Source of the DNA: JAAGZL01 sp050290785
Lineage (GTDB): Bacteria; Pseudomonadota; Gammaproteobacteria; Chromatiales; Chromatiaceae
DNA length: 17,197 nucleotides
Assembly (NCBI GenBank): GCA_050290785.1
Contig: JBNKIR010000028.1
Coordinates: 1-17,197, forward strand
Reading direction: 5' to 3'
The notes beneath the pieces were generated by a model. It saw only the letters and a program-made list of their open reading frames with translations, was not told the DNA's origin and did no database searches. Below, one piece after another: positions 14,148 through 17,197 of this stretch (position 1 is its first letter; each line of letters opens with the position of its first letter). The position numbers were made by a program, and so were the translations under genes.

Positions 14148-14150
14148 ACA
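14135..14150. promoter_or_regulatory. NifA upstream activator sequence (TGT-N10-ACA)
   Basis: TGTGATGATTCATACA matches the NifA binding consensus exactly. Its centre is about 130 bp before the predicted nifH transcription start, in the normal range for activation from a distance by DNA looping. It covers the draT start codon (14145-14147). Confidence 0.8.
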
Positions 14151-14248
14151 ATTTTATGGTTTTTGTAGGGAACCGTACCAAGAATTCGGGTGAGACCTTA
14201 ACACTATTTCTCCTTTAAAAACAGTCGCTAATGAGATTTTTTGCATTT

Positions 14249-14263
14249 TGGCACGGTGCTTGC
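14249..14263 (+). promoter_or_regulatory. Sigma-54 (-24/-12) promoter of nifHDK
   Basis: TGGCAC-GGTGC-TTGC fits the RpoN consensus fully, with GG at 14250-14251 and GC at 14262-14263 in correct spacing. Transcription should begin near 14274, giving a leader of about 60 nt before nifH. No copy of this consensus faces draT. Confidence 0.92.
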
Positions 14264-14335
14264 TGATTAGGGGGTGTCCGGGCGTATTGTTGTTTGTACG
14301 CTCAATCAGATATTCATTGTGTAAGGAGAAATAAC

Positions 14336-15229
14336 ATGGCGCTGCGTCAATGTGCAATCTACGGTAAAGGTGGTATCGGTAAATCCACCACAACTCAGAA
14401 CCTGGTGGCCGGTCTGGCCGAACTGGGTAAGAAGGTCATGATCGTCGGTTGCGATCCCAAGGCCGACTCTACTCGTCTGATTCTGCACTCCAAGGCGCAG
14501 AACACCATCATGGAGATGGCGGCCGAGGCCGGCACCGTGGAAGACCTGGAACTGGAAGATGTATTGAAGGCCGGTTTCGGTGACATCAAGTGTGTCGAGT
14601 CCGGTGGTCCTGAGCCTGGTGTGGGTTGTGCCGGTCGCGGTGTTATCACCGCCATCAACTTCCTGGAAGAAGAGGGCGCCTATGAAGAGGACCTCGACTT
14701 TGTATTCTATGACGTACTGGGCGACGTGGTATGCGGTGGTTTCGCCATGCCGATTCGTGAGAACAAGGCCCAGGAGATCTACATCGTGGTATCCGGCGAG
14801 ATGATGGCCATGTACGCCGCCAACAACATCTCCAAGGGTATCGTGAAATACGCCAACTCCGGTGGTGTACGTCTGGCCGGTCTGATCTGCAACTCCCGTA
14901 ACACCGCGCGTGAGGATGAGCTGATCATGGAACTGGCCCGTCAGTTGGGCACCCAGATGATCCACTTCGTTCCCCGTGACAATGTGGTACAGCGTGCGGA
15001 GATCCGGCGTATGACCGTTATCGAGTATGACCCATCTGCCAATCAGGCCCAGGAGTATCGCGATCTGGCGCAGAAGATCATCGACAACACAAACTTCGTC
15101 ATCCCTACGCCTATCACCATGGACGCACTGGAAGACCTGCTGATGGACTTCGGTCTGATGGAAGAGGAAGACGAGAGCATCATCGGTAAGAGTGCTGCTG
15201 CCGAGAGTTGTACGGTAGCTGCTCCTTAA
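14336..15229 (+). CDS. nifH: NifH, nitrogenase iron protein (dinitrogenase reductase)
   Basis: A 297-residue protein and the obligate electron donor to NifDK. It hydrolyses MgATP with each electron and also acts in FeMo-co maturation. The P-loop is GKGGIGKS (10-17). The ligands of the [4Fe-4S] cluster bridging the homodimer are C98 and C133. The DraT target is R101 in GCAGRGVITAI. The C-terminal region ends in a short acidic tail and AESCTVAAP. AAGGAG at 14322-14327, 8 nt before the ATG, decides the start over a TTG at 14294. It is the first gene of nifHDK under the sigma-54 promoter at 14249; nifD follows after 112 nt. Confidence 0.99.
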   Translation: MALRQCAIYGKGGIGKSTTTQNLVAGLAELGKKVMIVGCDPKADSTRLILHSKAQNTIMEMAAEAGTVEDLELEDVLKAGFGDIKCVESGGPEPGVGCAGRGVITAINFLEEEGAYEEDLDFVFYDVLGDVVCGGFAMPIRENKAQEIYIVVSGEMMAMYAANNISKGIVKYANSGGVRLAGLICNSRNTAREDELIMELARQLGTQMIHFVPRDNVVQRAEIRRMTVIEYDPSANQAQEYRDLAQKIIDNTNFVIPTPITMDALEDLLMDFGLMEEEDESIIGKSAAAESCTVAAP

Positions 15230-15247
15230 AGGGAATTAACCGGATGG

Positions 15248-15267
15248 ATTCCCGCCTACGCGGGAAT
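15248..15267. repeat. REP-like hairpin in the nifH-nifD gap
   Basis: ATTCCCGC-CTAC-GCGGGAAT is a perfect 8-bp stem with a 4-nt loop, 18 nt after the nifH stop. It belongs to the same family as the draT-side repeats. In the nifHDK message it would form a stable hairpin that could protect the nifH segment or reduce read-through. Confidence 0.75.
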
Positions 15268-15299
15268 GACGAATTAACTAGATTGTTGTTACTTCCATT

Positions 15300-15340
15300 A
15301 CCCGTAGTCCACAGATTGGTGGCGCGGGATAGGAGAAAGA
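15300..15340 (+). repeat. Leader repeat, copy 1, before nifD
   Basis: ACCCGTA (15300-15306) is followed directly by a 22-nt segment beginning GTCCACAGATTGGTGGCGCG (15307-15328) and, after 3 nt, by GGAGAAAGA (15332-15340), which includes the nifD ribosome site. The copy before nifK at 16863-16902 is nearly identical. Confidence 0.85.
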
Positions 15341-15341
15341 T

Positions 15342-16802
15342 ATGTCAACTTTGACGAAAGAAGAGGCCGCAGCCCTGATACAAGAGGTGCTGGAGGTCTA
15401 TCCGGAAAAGGCGAAAGAAGACCGCGCCAAGCATCTAACGGTCAACGATCAATCGGTGGAGCAGTCCAAGAAGTGCATCACCTCCAACCGCAAATCCTTG
15501 CCCGGTGTGATGACCATCCGTGGTTGTGCCTACGCCGGTTCCAAGGGTGTGGTCTGGGGTCCGATCAAGGACATGATCCACATCTCACACGGCCCGGTCG
15601 GTTGTGGTCAGTACTCCCGCGCCGGACGCCGTAACTATTACGTAGGTGCCACCGGTGTAAATACCTTCGGCACCATGAACTTTACCTCCGACTTTCAGGA
15701 GAAGGATATCGTGTTCGGCGGCGATAAGAAGCTGGCCAAACTGATGCAAGAGGTAGAACAGTTGTTCCCGCTGAACAAGGGCATCTCGGTGCAGTCCGAG
15801 TGTCCCATCGGTCTGATCGGTGACGATATCGAGGCGGTGGCCAAGAATACCGCCAAGGAGATCGGCAAGCCGGTGGTGCCGGTGCGCTGCGAAGGTTTCC
15901 GTGGTGTGTCCCAGTCGCTGGGTCACCACATCGCCAACGACGCCATTCGCGATCACATGTTGGGTAAGGAGCAGGAAGAGGCCGGTCCCTACGATGTGGC
16001 CATCCTTGGTGACTACAACATCGGTGGTGACGCTTGGTCCTCCCGTATCTTGTTGGAAGAGATGGGCCTGAATGTCGTCGCCCAGTGGTCCGGTGACGGT
16101 ACCGTGGCCGAGATGGAACGCACCCCTGCGGTGAAGCTGAACCTGCTGCACTGCTACCGCTCCATGAACTACATCTCGCGGCACATGGAGGAGAAGTTTG
16201 GGATTCCCTGGATGGAGTACAATTTTTTCGGTCCGACCAAGATCGCTGAGTCCCTGCGTGCCATCGCCGAGAAGTTCGACGACAAGATCAAAGAGGGTGC
16301 CGAGAAGGTCATTGCGAAGTACACGGCCGAGTATGAGGCGGTGATCGCCAAGTACAAACCGCGTCTGGAAGGCAAGAAGGTGATGCTCTACGTCGGCGGT
16401 CTGCGCCCGCGTCACATCATCGGCGCCTACGAAGATCTGGGTATGGAGGTGGTCGGTACCGGCTATGAGTTCGCCCATAACGACGACTACGACCGCACCA
16501 TCAAGGAGATGGGCAACGCCACCCTGATCTACGACGACGTCACCGGCTACGAGTTCGAAGAGTTCGTAAAGAAGGTCAAGCCCGACCTGATCGGTTCCGG
16601 CATCAAGGAGAAGTACATCTTCCAGAAGATGGGTGTCCCCTTCCGCCAGATGCACTCCTGGGATTATTCCGGTCCTTATCACGGCTACGACGGCTTCGCC
16701 ATCTTCGCCCGCGATATGGATATGACCATCAATAATCCCTGCTGGAGCAGTATGCAGGCACCCTGGCTGAAGAGCGAGGAAGAGTCAGCGGCAGCAGCAT
16801 GA
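15342..16802 (+). CDS. nifD: NifD, nitrogenase molybdenum-iron protein alpha chain
   Basis: A 486-residue subunit of the alpha2-beta2 MoFe protein, where N2 is reduced. P-cluster ligands are C62 (RGCAYAG), C88 (GPVGCGQYS) and C154 (SECPIG). FeMo-co ligands are C271 (LLHCYRS) and H438 (RQMHSWDYSG). The cofactor-pocket residues Q191 and H195 (QSLGHH) are conserved too. The length is normal for a Mo-nitrogenase alpha chain, and the Cys/His set excludes NifE and the V- or Fe-only forms in practice. AGGAG at 15331-15335 supports ATG 15342. It lies between nifH (112-nt gap) and nifK (102-nt gap), all in one direction. The tail is unusually rich in Glu and Ala (SEEESAAAA). Confidence 0.99.
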   Translation: MSTLTKEEAAALIQEVLEVYPEKAKEDRAKHLTVNDQSVEQSKKCITSNRKSLPGVMTIRGCAYAGSKGVVWGPIKDMIHISHGPVGCGQYSRAGRRNYYVGATGVNTFGTMNFTSDFQEKDIVFGGDKKLAKLMQEVEQLFPLNKGISVQSECPIGLIGDDIEAVAKNTAKEIGKPVVPVRCEGFRGVSQSLGHHIANDAIRDHMLGKEQEEAGPYDVAILGDYNIGGDAWSSRILLEEMGLNVVAQWSGDGTVAEMERTPAVKLNLLHCYRSMNYISRHMEEKFGIPWMEYNFFGPTKIAESLRAIAEKFDDKIKEGAEKVIAKYTAEYEAVIAKYKPRLEGKKVMLYVGGLRPRHIIGAYEDLGMEVVGTGYEFAHNDDYDRTIKEMGNATLIYDDVTGYEFEEFVKKVKPDLIGSGIKEKYIFQKMGVPFRQMHSWDYSGPYHGYDGFAIFARDMDMTINNPCWSSMQAPWLKSEEESAAAA

Positions 16803-16811
16803 TCGTTAACG

Positions 16812-16836
16812 GGGGTCGGAGTCTGACTCCGACCCC
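16812..16836. repeat. Perfect 25-bp palindrome in the nifD-nifK gap
   Basis: GGGGTCGGAGTC-T-GACTCCGACCCC has 12-nt complementary arms; as RNA it gives an 11-bp stem with a CUG loop, 9 nt after the nifD stop. GGGGTCRGAGTC-type palindromes are known as REP elements mobilised by RAYT-type (IS200-like) transposases. There is no immediate T-tract, so a complete stop before nifK is unlikely. Confidence 0.8.
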
Positions 16837-16862
16837 ACATAGCGAAACATTTTATTTATCTG

Positions 16863-16902
16863 ACCCGTATGTCCACAGATTGGTGGCGCGGGGGGAGAAA
16901 GA
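16863..16902 (+). repeat. Leader repeat, copy 2, before nifK
   Basis: ACCCGTAT (16863-16870), then the same 22 nt as before nifD (16871-16892), then GGAGAAAGA (16894-16902) holding the nifK ribosome site. It differs from copy 1 by one inserted T and by the bases next to the ribosome site. Confidence 0.85.
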
Positions 16903-16904
16903 CC

Positions 16905-17197
16905 ATGAGCCAAGTAGTAGATGATATCAAACCCAGCTATCCGCTGTTTCGTGAAGAGGAATACGTTGAGACGCTGACCAATAAGGAAAAGTACGAGGAC
17001 AAGGTTCCCTCGGTGAAGATCGACGAGATCTTCAACTGGACCACCACGGAAGAGTACAAAGAGCTGAACTTCGCCCGTGAGGCCCTGACCATCAACCCGG
17101 CCAAGGCCTGTCAGCCTCTGGGTGCGGTGCTCTGTGCCCTCGGCTTCGAGAAGACCCTGCCCTATGTGCACGGTTCCCAGGGCTGTACCGCCTACTT
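16905..17197 (+). CDS. nifK: NifK, nitrogenase molybdenum-iron protein beta chain, 3' truncated by the window
   Basis: The first 97 codons of nifK; the gene continues past the right edge. NifK is the beta subunit of the MoFe protein and shares the P-cluster with NifD. The visible N-terminus begins MSQVVDDIKPSYPLF, followed by FNWTTTEEYKELNFAREALT and INPAKACQPLGAVLCALGFE, which contains the first P-cluster Cys; the second is in HGSQGCTAY. The start is ATG 16905, with GGGGGAG just upstream. The third P-cluster Cys and the rest lie outside the window. This gene is read on the plus strand only; no complete plus-strand frame exists within the window because it is cut. Confidence 0.98.
   Translation, partial: MSQVVDDIKPSYPLFREEEYVETLTNKEKYEDKVPSVKIDEIFNWTTTEEYKELNFAREALTINPAKACQPLGAVLCALGFEKTLPYVHGSQGCTAY

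Noticed and set aside
14164..14179. Second NifA site TGT-N10-ACC
   Set aside because: One mismatch to the consensus; kept only as a remark, since such near matches arise by chance.
14294..14335. In-frame TTG at 14294 as the nifH start
   Set aside because: NifH universally begins close to the residues encoded from 14336, and AAGGAG is placed for that ATG.
13105..15267. Repeated GTCATCCCCGCG-like units as a CRISPR array
   Set aside because: Copies are palindromic, few, irregularly spaced and in separate gaps, with no regular spacers and no cas genes.
15585..16682. 365-codon open frame on the minus strand under nifD
   Set aside because: It is the antisense shadow of a GC-biased, strongly conserved gene; the protein is low-complexity and rich in His/Val/Leu/Gly, without family motifs.

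Overview
The window carries part of the molybdenum nitrogen-fixation (nif) region of a Gram-negative proteobacterium, most likely a gammaproteobacterium. NifH, NifD and NifK look proteobacterial, nifHDK has a sigma-54/NifA promoter, nitrogenase is controlled by a DraT/DraG pair, and three proteins carry PEP-CTERM sorting tails, which imply an exosortase elsewhere in the genome. The exact genus cannot be read from this sequence.

Layout. 1-2682 (+): a compact, probably co-transcribed set made of the 3' end of nifB, a 2[4Fe-4S] ferredoxin (fdxN type), nifQ, draG and a GNAT acetyltransferase. The last three genes are joined by stop/start overlaps. 2836-12008: a more A+T-rich accessory block with no obvious nitrogen-fixation genes. 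It holds three PEP-CTERM proteins, a DNA/RNA non-specific endonuclease divergent from a NADAR protein, a small membrane protein, a TrmO-type tRNA methyltransferase, a FIST-GGDEF diguanylate cyclase, and a leftward run of an HhH (Cdd1-like) protein, a bacteriohemerythrin, two four-helix membrane proteins and a methyltransferase. 12208-14147 (-): draT followed by a degenerate SIR2-like gene. 14135-17197 (+): the nifH promoter, nifH, nifD and the first 97 codons of nifK.

How the genes work together. nifB, the ferredoxin and nifQ serve FeMo-cofactor synthesis and nifHDK encodes nitrogenase. DraT adds ADP-ribose to an arginine of NifH (Arg101, present here) and DraG removes it. The two antagonists sit about 11 kb apart on opposite strands at the two edges of the accessory block. 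A SIR2-like protein lies next to draT and a NADAR protein lies in the block, so four NAD/ADP-ribose-related families are found together.

The most notable non-coding signals are three. A perfect TGT-N10-ACA NifA site overlaps the draT start codon. A leader of about 30 nt is almost identical in front of nifD and nifK, each copy preceded by a REP-like hairpin. Several GTCATCCCCGCG-type inverted repeats are scattered through the window, including an inverted pair between draT and the SIR2-like gene.
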